Source of the DNA: Planctomycetota bacterium | GTDB taxonomy: Bacteria > Planctomycetota > UBA11346 | NCBI GenBank assembly: GCA_013821615.1 | Contig: JACDGQ010000275.1 | Location: 1 to 5,098 of the forward strand | Reading direction: 5' to 3' | DNA length: 5,098 nucleotides | Shown here: positions 1 to 5,098 of the stretch, one piece after another | Layout of the letters: each line of letters opens with the position of its first letter | Position numbering within the stretch: the first letter of the stretch is position 1 | Program-made: the position numbers and the translations under genes | The notes under the pieces: generated by a model | Told to the model about the DNA's origin: nothing | Databases searched by the model: none | The model's input: only the letters and a program-made list of their open reading frames with translations

Positions 1-167
1 GTGCGCGCCTGCGCCTCGCGCGCCGCCGCCGGCTGCTTGAGCAGCGCGCTGTCGACGCTCAGCGGCAGCTCGGCCGCGACGAGGTCCGTCCCGCCGAGGG
101 CGAGCGCCGCACCGGCGAGGACGGCAAGCACCGTGGAAAACTTCGGGCGCACGGGATGTCTGGTCAC
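1..167 (-). CDS. 5' end of a Sec-exported protein of unknown function (3' end outside the window)
   Basis: Unrecognised gene; only the first 55 codons are visible and the frame runs off the left edge. The start is GTG at 167-165, chosen because GGGGAGG (178-172) sits four bases upstream. The next in-frame GTG, codon 6 at 152-150, is too far from that site. The protein begins MTRHPVRPKF, a basic n-region. A hydrophobic core follows at about residues 11-26 (STVLAVLAGAALALGG), then a plausible signal peptidase I site after Ala32 (V-A-A before ELPLS). There is no Cys at the end of the core, so it is not a lipoprotein. The mature N-terminus (ELPLSVDSALLKQPAAAREA) looks helical and Ala-rich but does not identify a family. 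The product is inferred to be periplasmic, outer-membrane or secreted. It is divergent from the lipoprotein gene at 888. I am fairly sure that it is a real gene and unsure of its role. Confidence 0.75.
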   Translation of the reverse strand, partial: MTRHPVRPKFSTVLAVLAGAALALGGTDLVAAELPLSVDSALLKQPAAAREAQAR

Positions 168-171
168 GCTG

Positions 172-178
172 CCTCCCC
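172..178 (-). promoter_or_regulatory. Ribosome binding site fixing the GTG start at 167
   Basis: The minus strand reads GGGGAGG at 178-172, a near-complete anti-16S match, followed by the four-base spacer CAGC and then GTG. The spacing is slightly short but workable. This site supports a non-ATG start and shows that this short edge frame is a real gene start. Confidence 0.7.
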
Positions 179-190
179 GCAACAGGGTCC

Positions 191-217
191 AGTGTGGATC
201 GGCGGCCGGAGGGTCAA
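191..217 (-). promoter_or_regulatory. Weak sigma70-like promoter candidate for the exported-protein gene
   Basis: On the minus strand TTGACC (217-212) matches the -35 consensus at five of six bases. The best -10 at usable distance is CACACT (196-191), only three of six, with a 15-base spacer. The predicted transcript would start about 17 bases before the GTG codon. The -35 is good and the -10 poor, so this is only a candidate. Confidence 0.2.
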
Positions 218-450
218 CGTCGATGGGGGTGGTGCGGCAGGGGGTGAGGAAGGTACCTGGGGGGAGCAACAGGGGATTCACGGAGTCGCGCACATCCAGG
301 GGAAGACCCATCGCTCAGACGAGGCGGCTGAGCGTCACCAGCCTGATAGGGAAAATCGCGTGCAGGGCGCACTCCTGGGCGCCCAATCCTCGGATGCAAG
401 GAGCCTGTAGGCCATCCAGGCTGTCCGCGACGGAGCCGTGTTAGTAGACG

Positions 451-469
451 GCAATGTCCGCGTCATTGC
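451..469. repeat. Inverted repeat GCAATG-N7-CATTGC, possible operator
   Basis: The arms GCAATG (451-456) and CATTGC (464-469) are perfect reverse complements separated by seven bases. The 19-base span suits a dimeric regulator or a short hairpin. It is far from both flanking starts (about 285 and 420 bases), which weakens a direct operator role. The arms could be chance. Confidence 0.3.
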
Positions 470-471
470 GC

Positions 472-500
472 CCAGCTTGGCCTGTCAGCTCCAGCTTGGC
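472..500. repeat. Ten-base direct repeat CCAGCTTGGC, 19-base period
   Basis: CCAGCTTGGC occurs at 472-481 and again at 491-500. The nine bases between the copies, CTGTCAGCT, themselves end in CAGCT. The 19-base period resembles an imperfect tandem duplication that has since diverged. No function is evident. Confidence 0.4.
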
Positions 501-560
501 GCTCTCCGTTCGTGGACCGTATCCCTGCATAAGGGACTCTCGAGGACGTTCGACCGGGCG

Positions 561-690
561 GCATGCGGCCGCCGACGCTTCCCGACCGCAGGTCTGGTCG
601 CAGCTGCATGCGGCAAAAAAAGGCGCGATTGAGACGCTCCGCGGTGGAACAGGTGGAACGGCGCCCATGTAAGAGACCTACCGCATGCGG
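561..690. repeat. Three copies of GCATGCGG
   Basis: The octamer GCATGCGG occurs at 561-568, 606-613 and 683-690, all within 130 bases and all in the same orientation. The first two extend to GCATGCGGC. The third lies inside the palindrome ACCGCATGCGGT (680-691). Such clustering upstream of the lipoprotein gene could mark a protein-binding motif. The core GCATGC is itself self-complementary, so it could serve as a dimer half-site. Confidence 0.4.
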
Positions 691-709
691 TTTCCCGGCC
701 CTGATCAGG
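680..709. promoter_or_regulatory. Pair of perfect palindromes (12 and 10 bases), candidate operator region
   Basis: ACCGCATGCGGT (680-691) is a perfect 12-base palindrome. CCTGATCAGG (700-709) is a perfect 10-base palindrome. Their centres are about 19 bases apart, close to two helical turns, so proteins bound to both would lie on roughly the same face. They lie about 180-200 bases upstream of the lipoprotein start. An operator role is inference; neither matches a regulator site that I can name. Confidence 0.3.
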
Positions 710-841
710 TCATAGTTGTTCTGTCAACACAACAGCTTGCCTGGGCCGCACAAGCCGGGGCATCAGAAATGGAGCGGCTCCCTACCCGCTTCATCGTTCG
801 CTGGTCCATGTGGTTGCCTCGACAACTCGTTCTCAGCCCTC

Positions 842-869
842 TTGTAAGCGATTGCATTGCGAATATCAC
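842..869 (+). promoter_or_regulatory. Weak promoter candidate for the lipoprotein gene
   Basis: TTGTAA (842-847) and TATCAC (864-869) each match the sigma70 consensus at four of six bases, with a 16-base spacer. Transcription would start near 876, giving a leader of about a dozen bases that would barely contain the ribosome binding site at 877-880. The short leader and mediocre boxes make this uncertain; a promoter further upstream is equally possible. Confidence 0.22.
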
Positions 870-876
870 TCGTCTC

Positions 877-880
877 GGAG
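877..880 (+). promoter_or_regulatory. Ribosome binding site of the lipoprotein gene
   Basis: GGAG at 877-880 lies seven bases before the ATG at 888. It selects this start over in-frame upstream codons such as the one at 810, which would place 26 non-signal residues ahead of the lipoprotein signal peptide. Confidence 0.65.
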
Positions 881-887
881 ACCTGTC

Positions 888-1940
888 ATGCCAATCCGTC
901 ACCTCATGTCCGGCTTGATCATTGGTCTCTTGGCTGGATGCGGATCTGATCCATCCAACACAGAGAAGCCAGCCGGTACACCCGGCGATGGTGCTAGCGG
1001 GGTGATCAGGGGAAGCGGCCCGCATTCAGCCGCCACCGGCGCTGGAATGCCTCTGGCGCTCAAGGCATTCGGCATCGCCCTTGGAGGCAATGTCTATGCA
1101 CGTGAGTGGGCCGGGATCAGCAGTCAGTTGACACGGCAGTCCTTTTCGTGGTCCAATGAAAAAAGCAGGATGACGCACTACCTGACCTCGCCACAGGGAT
1201 ACGTGCGGGTCCATGACTATATCGTAGCAAGCATGGCTGACGATATCGTGCGAACGCGCGCGCCGGACTTGAAGCGGAAATCCGAATTTACGGATGCGAT
1301 GACCTTGGATTCGCCGGAAGATCTCATGGTGATCCCAACGGATGGGATGCGTATGCTGGTCGACCGTTTCACTGAATACAAGTATGTTCGTCAACATGGT
1401 GGTCGGCACGATGAGATAAATTCCGACACGATCATAATCGGCTTTGACCCTGCGAGCGGTCAAATCCGCAGAATCACGATCACCATGACCGGAAATCCCG
1501 ATTCCGTCGGATTCGCCGAATTCCAAGCGGAGGCGCAGTCTTTGCTGTCTGAAATCAGTGGCGGTCAGACGGCCGGCTGGGCATATGAGATCTCTGATGA
1601 TACGAAGAAGACCATCGTTTCCTCGAGGCAAATGGGCCCCGGAGACTTTGATTCCGCCTTGGCGGACGTCAAGCGGAGCAGCGTCGATGCCGCGAAAGAC
1701 CATAAATTCCAACTGGTTCCCGATCCGAGCGCTCCAGCTGTTTGCGTATTGTTCCTATTCAACCTCTCACCGGGGGAAAGGTGTGCTCCCTTCCTGAATC
1801 TGGTCCTCATGTCAAATGTCGGTTCGCAGGAGCTGGATCGGGCGAAGGGCGAACAGGTGAAGGCGGAACTGCGAGCACAGGCGGCGGAAATGGCTGATCG
1901 TGCGCTTGGCGGGAATCCTGGGAATGCCTCGGCCAAGTAG
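888..1940 (+). CDS. Outer-membrane-type lipoprotein of unknown function, 350 residues
   Basis: I do not recognise the family. The start at ATG 888 has GGAG seven bases upstream. It opens directly into a lipoprotein signal: MPIRH, hydrophobic residues 6-16, and lipobox L-A-G-C with the lipidated Cys at residue 18. Gly at +2 rather than Asp suggests Lol-dependent transport to the outer membrane. Residues 19-53 form a Gly/Ser/Pro-rich linker. About residues 65-220 look like a mixed alpha/beta soluble domain, including a strand pair TIIIGFDPASGQIRRITITM (181-200). Cys286 and Cys299 in a hydrophobic stretch could form a disulfide. Residues 313-341 look like a charged Ala/Glu-rich helix. Base composition is far below that of the genes to the right (30 and 27 G/C in two sampled 60-base lines, 1321-1440), suggesting acquisition by transfer. 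It is convergent with the permease gene. Confidence 0.85.
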   Translation: MPIRHLMSGLIIGLLAGCGSDPSNTEKPAGTPGDGASGVIRGSGPHSAATGAGMPLALKAFGIALGGNVYAREWAGISSQLTRQSFSWSNEKSRMTHYLTSPQGYVRVHDYIVASMADDIVRTRAPDLKRKSEFTDAMTLDSPEDLMVIPTDGMRMLVDRFTEYKYVRQHGGRHDEINSDTIIIGFDPASGQIRRITITMTGNPDSVGFAEFQAEAQSLLSEISGGQTAGWAYEISDDTKKTIVSSRQMGPGDFDSALADVKRSSVDAAKDHKFQLVPDPSAPAVCVLFLFNLSPGERCAPFLNLVLMSNVGSQELDRAKGEQVKAELRAQAAEMADRALGGNPGNASAK

Positions 1941-2176
1941 CTTATCGGGGTTGCGCTTCGCTAGACTTGCCCAATTTCCGCTGCTGGTCGCAAGGACTTC
2001 GCCGTCTCACGTGAGCGTCGCTACAAGACCATTGCAATTTCGGGATCGAGAGGGCTGTTTCCTGGCCAACTCATGGGCTGCGGATCGCATGGGGTGAAGG
2101 TGAACGCCAAGTCGAGCCACCCGCTAACGATAGTGTCGACACCGGCCGGGTTCCCAGCCCTTGCAGCCGCGCAGTC
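1941..2176. other. Convergent intergenic region with short palindromes
   Basis: This 236-base gap lies between the 3' ends of the lipoprotein gene and the permease gene. No coding frame stands out. It has perfect palindromes CTCACGTGAG (2006-2015), ATTGCAAT (2031-2038) and GTGTCGACAC (2133-2142). No stem followed by a T-run is visible in either direction, so termination of both genes may be Rho-dependent. Composition changes here from the moderate GC of the lipoprotein gene to the very high GC of the permease gene. Confidence 0.5.
2144..2159 (-). terminator. Possible hairpin downstream of the permease gene
   Basis: On the minus strand, GGCTGG-GAAC-CCGGCC (2159-2144) can form a six-pair stem with one G-U pair and a four-base loop. 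It begins 18 bases after the permease stop codon. There is no following U-tract; the palindrome GTGTCGACAC (2142-2133) comes next instead. It is therefore not a canonical intrinsic terminator, though it could protect the 3' end or assist pausing. Confidence 0.25.
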
Positions 2177-3856
2177 CTACCCCAGCCGCCCGAACCATCG
2201 CCACGCCATCCCCATGAAGATGCGCGTCCACACCGTGGTGATGCCCAGCGTCCAGGCCAGGCCGACGCCCCAGCGCCACGGGCCGAAGCCTGGCCGGCCC
2301 TCGCTGAGCAGCGGGAAGGCGGCCCCGCACAGCAGCAACCCGGTGAAGGCCAGGCTGCTCATCAGATTGATGGTGCCGCCATAGCCGGCGACCAGCTTGG
2401 CCGGATTGTCCTCGGTGTAGTCGGCGAGGCGCGCGCCCAGGCCGAGTGCGCCCGCGGTGAAGCCGACCGCCATGCAGGCGATGGTCAGCGCCTGGTACAG
2501 CACCACCACCGGGCGCAGTTCGAGCATGGTCCCGGACAGCACCACCAGCATCACCCCGGCGGGCAGGCCGACCAGCAGCGCGAACACGAACTTGGCCGTC
2601 ACCACGCGCGCGCGCGGCCACGGCGCCAGGGCCAGCACCCACAGCCGCCGCCCCTCGAGGCTGAGCAGCGGGTAGACGAAGCGCCCGGTGAAGGTCGCCA
2701 GCGCCATCGCCACCGCGGTGAGGTTGAGCAGCGACACCGCCGGCCGCCACCACTCGTCGAACAGGAAGGTCTTGCCGATGCGCGGCAGCATCAGCAGGTA
2801 GAAGCCGAGGATGCTGAAGAACATGGTGAACTGCAGGACCTGCGCCGGCTCGCGCAGGAACAGGCGCAGATCCTTGGCCGCGAGCAGGGCGAGGTCGGCC
2901 GGCAGCAGCGGCAGCAGCCGCCATGGCCGGCTGCGCGCCGCGCTGCGCGCCTCGGGCCGGCCGGTGAGCGCATCGAGGTCGAGGCGCAGGCGGCGGCCGG
3001 CCAGCCACTCGCCGACCAGCGCCACCGTGGCGGCGGTGCTCAGCAGCAGCCCGAGGTAGTAGCTCCATTCCGTCCAGCGGCCGTCGAGCGCTGCGCTCAG
3101 ACCCTGCTCGGCCCACCACGGCGGCAGATACGGATTCTCGGCGAAACGCAGGTGGCCGACGATCTCCGAGACCAGCAGGGTGGGCTCGCCGCGGCGCTCC
3201 AGTGTGCCCAGCGCCACCACCGCGCCGATCGCCAAAGCCAGTCCGGCCAGCGCGACGATGCCTTTGAGCCCGCGGCGCAGCAACGGGATGAGGCGGGCGA
3301 GGAGCAGCGCGCCGACGCCACCCACGGCCACGCAGCAGATCACGAAGGCGAGCAGCGCCGCCGCGGCGCCCGCGGCCATCAGCAGACCGTCACCGAGCGC
3401 TGGATGGAGGTGCTGGCGGTCGACCACCAGCGCGCCGATCAGCGGGCACGCCAGCACCAGCACCGCCCAGCTCGACCACAGCCCGCCCTCGGTGGCGGCG
3501 CTCCAGAACAGCGCGCGCTCGCCGAATGGCAGCTGCGCGTGGAAGGCTGCAGCGCGGCTGCGGAACAGCGCGCCCCACACCAGCACCATGTCCGAGATCG
3601 AGACCAGGAAGAACAGGGTGAAGAAGAACAGCGACAGCAGGCTCTCGACCAGGCTGCGCTTGAACGAGGCGTACTGGTCCTCGCCCAGGTAGAGCAGCAC
3701 GCCCAGGAACAGCGCGCCCAGCATCAGCCACACCACCGCCAGCACCACCGCCACCGAGATGCCGCGGATGGGCTGCTCGACGACCAGGTGGCGGAGGCTG
3801 TTCCGCCCTGCCCGCCACAGCCGCCACCACACCGCACCCAACGTCCCTGGTGCCAT
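2177..3856 (-). CDS. ABC exporter-like permease, polytopic inner-membrane protein, 559 residues
   Basis: The ATG at 3856-3854 gives a basic N-terminus (WWRLWRAGRNSLRHL) followed by roughly twelve hydrophobic segments, near residues 33-57, 72-97, 126-146, 157-188, 197-218, 264-284, 342-357, 373-392, 422-443, 452-473, 498-516 and 527-547. Features typical of large ABC-2-type exporter permeases are the cytoplasmic KDLRLFLREP (328-337), the SLEGRRLWVLALAP motif (399-412) before an Ala-Lys (421-422), and a periplasmic-type loop NPYLPPWWA (241-249). Length is about what I expect for the single-chain 'putative ABC transporter permease' families. Such proteins need a separate ATPase, and none is in this window. 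The substrate is unknown. The gene follows the unrecognised gene at 3931 by 74 bases on the same strand, so co-transcription is possible. Only a G-run (GGGGGG, 3867-3862 region) serves as ribosome binding site. I am confident of the membrane permease call, less so of the subfamily. Confidence 0.8.
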   Translation of the reverse strand: MAPGTLGAVWWRLWRAGRNSLRHLVVEQPIRGISVAVVLAVVWLMLGALFLGVLLYLGEDQYASFKRSLVESLLSLFFFTLFFLVSISDMVLVWGALFRSRAAAFHAQLPFGERALFWSAATEGGLWSSWAVLVLACPLIGALVVDRQHLHPALGDGLLMAAGAAAALLAFVICCVAVGGVGALLLARLIPLLRRGLKGIVALAGLALAIGAVVALGTLERRGEPTLLVSEIVGHLRFAENPYLPPWWAEQGLSAALDGRWTEWSYYLGLLLSTAATVALVGEWLAGRRLRLDLDALTGRPEARSAARSRPWRLLPLLPADLALLAAKDLRLFLREPAQVLQFTMFFSILGFYLLMLPRIGKTFLFDEWWRPAVSLLNLTAVAMALATFTGRFVYPLLSLEGRRLWVLALAPWPRARVVTAKFVFALLVGLPAGVMLVVLSGTMLELRPVVVLYQALTIACMAVGFTAGALGLGARLADYTEDNPAKLVAGYGGTINLMSSLAFTGLLLCGAAFPLLSEGRPGFGPWRWGVGLAWTLGITTVWTRIFMGMAWRWFGRLG

Positions 3857-3861
3857 GCCGG

Positions 3862-3873
3862 CCCCCCGTGGGG
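3862..3873 (-). promoter_or_regulatory. G-run serving as ribosome binding site, within a small hairpin
   Basis: The minus strand upstream of the permease ATG reads CCCCACGGGGGGCCGGC and then ATG. The only purine-rich stretch available for 16S pairing is the G-run. It can also pair with the preceding CCCC through a tight loop, so initiation may be weak or structure-dependent. This is inference from the sequence only. Confidence 0.3.
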
Positions 3874-3930
3874 ATGGTCGCTTGGCGCGCAGTGGAAGTC
3901 AAATCGGAGCCGTGCTGCAGATGCGGGAGA

Positions 3931-5098
3931 TCAGAATTTCAACGTCGCGCCGAGGCCAGCGGTGACATCGGTGCCGGCGTGACCCTGGCGATCGATGCTC
4001 TCGCGCACGTCCACGTGGGCGCCGACGGTCAGGCCGTGGTCCTTCCACTCCACTCCGGCCTGGATGGCGGCGGCCCCGTTGACGCCGCTGGTCGGCTGGG
4101 TGGCGGCCTTGACCAGGTGGGCGGGATCGCCGGCGTGGGCATCGGCAGTGACGTCGAGGCTGGCGCGCAGCGACGGTTCGAGCACGCCGCCCGCAAGCGG
4201 GAGGCTGGTACTCAGGCGCGACGAGACGTGCAGGGAGGCCTCGAGGCCGGCCTGATGGAGGACCTGGCGGTCCAGTGGCACGATGCCGTCGAGGTGGAGC
4301 GTGGCGCGATTGCTCAGCTGGGCCTGGCCGCCGAGGTGCTCGACCTGGCTGGCTTCCAGGGTCACGCGCAGATCATCGACCAGCACGCCGGCCGGGGTGC
4401 GCGCCACCGCGAAGCCGGGCGTCACCCCCAGGCGCAGGTCGCGCTCGTGGATGAGGTCGTGGGACGTCGCTTCGAGCCGCGGCGTCTGCTGCGGATCGAG
4501 CGGGTGCCGGGCGTGCACGCGGTCGGCCAGCTGGTCGACCGCGTCAGCGGCGTGCGCATAGGCGCCCGAATTCACCGCCAGGTTGGTCCCCACCACCACC
4601 GCGGCGGCGGCGGCCGCGGTCGCCAGCGCGCTGGTCGTGGGATGGTCGTGTTGGAATTCCCGGCGGTGCTGCTCGAGCCGACCGCCGGCTTCGAGGGCCG
4701 GGGTCGCGGCGTCATAGAGGCCGTCGACGGCACCTGCCACCACGGCGCTCTTCGCCACCGTCTCGACGACTCGGAAATCGTGGCTCGCGGTCACCTTGGC
4801 CTGATTCGGCCCGATGCTGACGCTGGCCGTGTCGCCATGCAGGCGCAGCTCTGCGGGTGTTCCCTGTGCGTCTACCGCGTGATGGACATCGACCTTGCCG
4901 GCGAGCCGGGCCACCAGCGCCTCGGCCTCGTGGTGGGCCTGCGCACGGGTGAGCAGGGTGGGTGCGTCCTCCTCATGCCGGGGGTGCGGCGTGGCATGGG
5001 GCAACGGCTGGGGGTCGGGGCCCGGCAGGGGGGCCGGATCCGGGGACGGTGCCGGTCCGGGAGCGGGCTTCGGGGGCGTCCCTCCCGCCTCTTCACGG
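3931..5098 (-). CDS. C-terminal part of an unrecognised protein with X-Pro linker and beta-rich end (5' end outside the window)
   Basis: The frame is open to the right edge, so 388 residues are visible and the true start is off-window. A TTG at 5004 has no ribosome binding site and lies inside a continuing Pro repeat, so I reject it as a start. Visible order: REEAGGTP, then prolines at every second position over residues 9-33 (13 prolines, such as PKPAPGPAPSPDPAP), a stiff spacer as in TonB-like proteins. Next comes a His-rich helix near 46-66, then a domain with AKSAVVAGAVDGLYDAATPALEAGG (115-139). An Ala/Val-rich segment near 154-176 could be membrane-spanning or a buried helix. The last 180 residues alternate polar and apolar residues and end in TAGLGATLKF, resembling the terminal strand of an outer-membrane barrel. 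No known domain is recognised. The permease gene starts 74 bases downstream on the same strand. The frame is confident; any function is unknown. Confidence 0.75.
   Translation of the reverse strand, partial: REEAGGTPPKPAPGPAPSPDPAPLPGPDPQPLPHATPHPRHEEDAPTLLTRAQAHHEAEALVARLAGKVDVHHAVDAQGTPAELRLHGDTASVSIGPNQAKVTASHDFRVVETVAKSAVVAGAVDGLYDAATPALEAGGRLEQHRREFQHDHPTTSALATAAAAAAVVVGTNLAVNSGAYAHAADAVDQLADRVHARHPLDPQQTPRLEATSHDLIHERDLRLGVTPGFAVARTPAGVLVDDLRVTLEASQVEHLGGQAQLSNRATLHLDGIVPLDRQVLHQAGLEASLHVSSRLSTSLPLAGGVLEPSLRASLDVTADAHAGDPAHLVKAATQPTSGVNGAAAIQAGVEWKDHGLTVGAHVDVRESIDRQGHAGTDVTAGLGATLKF
4598..4620. repeat. GCG-repeat with inverted arms ACCGCGGC/GCCGCGGT inside the coding region
   Basis: The arms ACCGCGGC (4598-4605) and GCCGCGGT (4613-4620) flank a run of GCG triplets that encodes the poly-Ala part of the hydrophobic segment. 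Triplet runs can change length by slippage without breaking the frame, which would alter the length of the Ala stretch. Confidence 0.4.

Larger units (their letters stand above)
168..887. other. 720-base gene-free region between two divergent genes
   Basis: No frame here has a convincing start, ribosome binding site and protein-like composition together. The short open frames are Arg/Pro/Ser-rich, as expected of chance frames in GC-rich DNA. The stretch must hold promoters for the exported-protein gene (leftward) and the lipoprotein gene (rightward). Visible structure is a G-rich patch on the plus strand (225-275), a GCAATG/CATTGC inverted repeat (451-469), a 10-base direct repeat (472-481 and 491-500), three GCATGCGG copies (561-690) and the palindromes at 680-691 and 700-709. 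At 720 bases it is long for a simple divergent promoter. It could hide a small RNA, a decayed gene or the edge of an acquired segment; nothing decides between these. Confidence 0.6.

Noticed and set aside
1..444. 147-codon plus-strand open frame at the left edge
   Set aside because: It is antisense to the GTG-started exported-protein gene over its first 167 bases, is rich in Ser, Arg and Ala as shadow frames are, and has no ribosome binding site or family resemblance.
810..887. Upstream extension of the lipoprotein gene to 810
   Set aside because: It would put 26 residues ahead of a complete lipoprotein signal peptide, and the ribosome binding site GGAG at 877-880 supports the ATG at 888.
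168..887. tRNA, known riboswitch or CRISPR array in the long gap
   Set aside because: No cloverleaf or T-arm consensus, no riboswitch core that I recognise, and no regularly spaced repeats of CRISPR length are visible.
705..1025. 106-codon minus-strand open frame across the lipoprotein start
   Set aside because: It overlaps the start of the well-supported lipoprotein gene on the opposite strand and has no ribosome binding site or recognisable features.
1026..1712. 228-codon minus-strand open frame inside the lipoprotein gene
   Set aside because: It is fully antisense to a gene with a good ribosome binding site, signal peptide and lipobox. The antisense product has no signal, motif or sensible composition.
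1941..2176. Insertion sequence end or attachment site in the convergent gap
   Set aside because: I looked for matching terminal repeats or a duplication bracketing the low-GC segment and saw none by eye. The short palindromes alone do not support a mobile element.
2124..3119. 331-codon minus-strand open frame overlapping the permease gene
   Set aside because: It shares the strand but is out of frame with the permease gene, and it is extreme in Arg, Ala, Pro and Gly, typical of an alternative frame in GC-rich DNA.
3152..3982. 276-codon plus-strand open frame rich in Gln, Arg and His
   Set aside because: It is antisense to the permease gene and the end of the next gene. Its composition is the usual mirror of Leu/Ala-rich membrane protein codons, and no family signal is seen.
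3931..5004. TTG at 5004 as the true start of the right-edge gene
   Set aside because: No ribosome binding site precedes it, and the X-Pro pattern continues unbroken on both sides of it, with the frame open to the window edge.

Overview
The window is GC-rich bacterial DNA. One sampled 60-base line of the right half (2581-2640) has 46 G/C. The codon use, a Gram-negative outer-membrane-type lipoprotein and a large multi-pass ABC exporter-like membrane protein suggest a high-GC proteobacterium, perhaps from the Lysobacter/Xanthomonas group. The taxonomic guess is inference from composition and gene style; no marker gene is present.

Layout, left to right. (1) At 1-167 on the minus strand lies the 5' end of a gene cut by the left edge. 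It starts with GTG behind a strong GGGGAGG ribosome binding site and encodes a clear Sec signal peptide. (2) 168-887 holds no convincing gene. It separates two divergent genes and carries a G-rich patch, a 10-base direct repeat, a GCAATG/CATTGC inverted repeat, three copies of GCATGCGG (one inside a perfect 12-base palindrome) and a second palindrome. (3) At 888-1940 on the plus strand is a 350-residue lipoprotein of unknown family, with much lower GC than the right half (sampled lines 45-50%). (4) 1941-2176 is a convergent intergenic stretch with short palindromes and no canonical terminator. (5) At 2177-3856 on the minus strand is a 559-residue polytopic membrane protein resembling the permease half of an ABC exporter. 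(6) At 3931-5098 on the minus strand is the C-terminal part of an unrecognised protein. It has an alternating X-Pro linker, an Ala/Val-rich hydrophobic segment and a beta-rich C-terminal region ending in Phe. Its reading frame stays open to the right edge, so its start lies outside the window.

The last two genes run in the same direction with a 74-base gap and may be co-transcribed. No ABC ATPase, the expected permease partner, is in the window. All five calls are compatible with a cell-envelope theme (one exported protein, one lipoprotein, one inner-membrane permease, one possible envelope protein), but no pathway can be assigned. No RNA gene, CRISPR array, transposase or attachment site was found. 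I see no firm evidence of a new system. The most interesting items are the low-GC orphan lipoprotein with its repeat-bearing upstream region and the X-Pro/beta-rich protein at the right edge.
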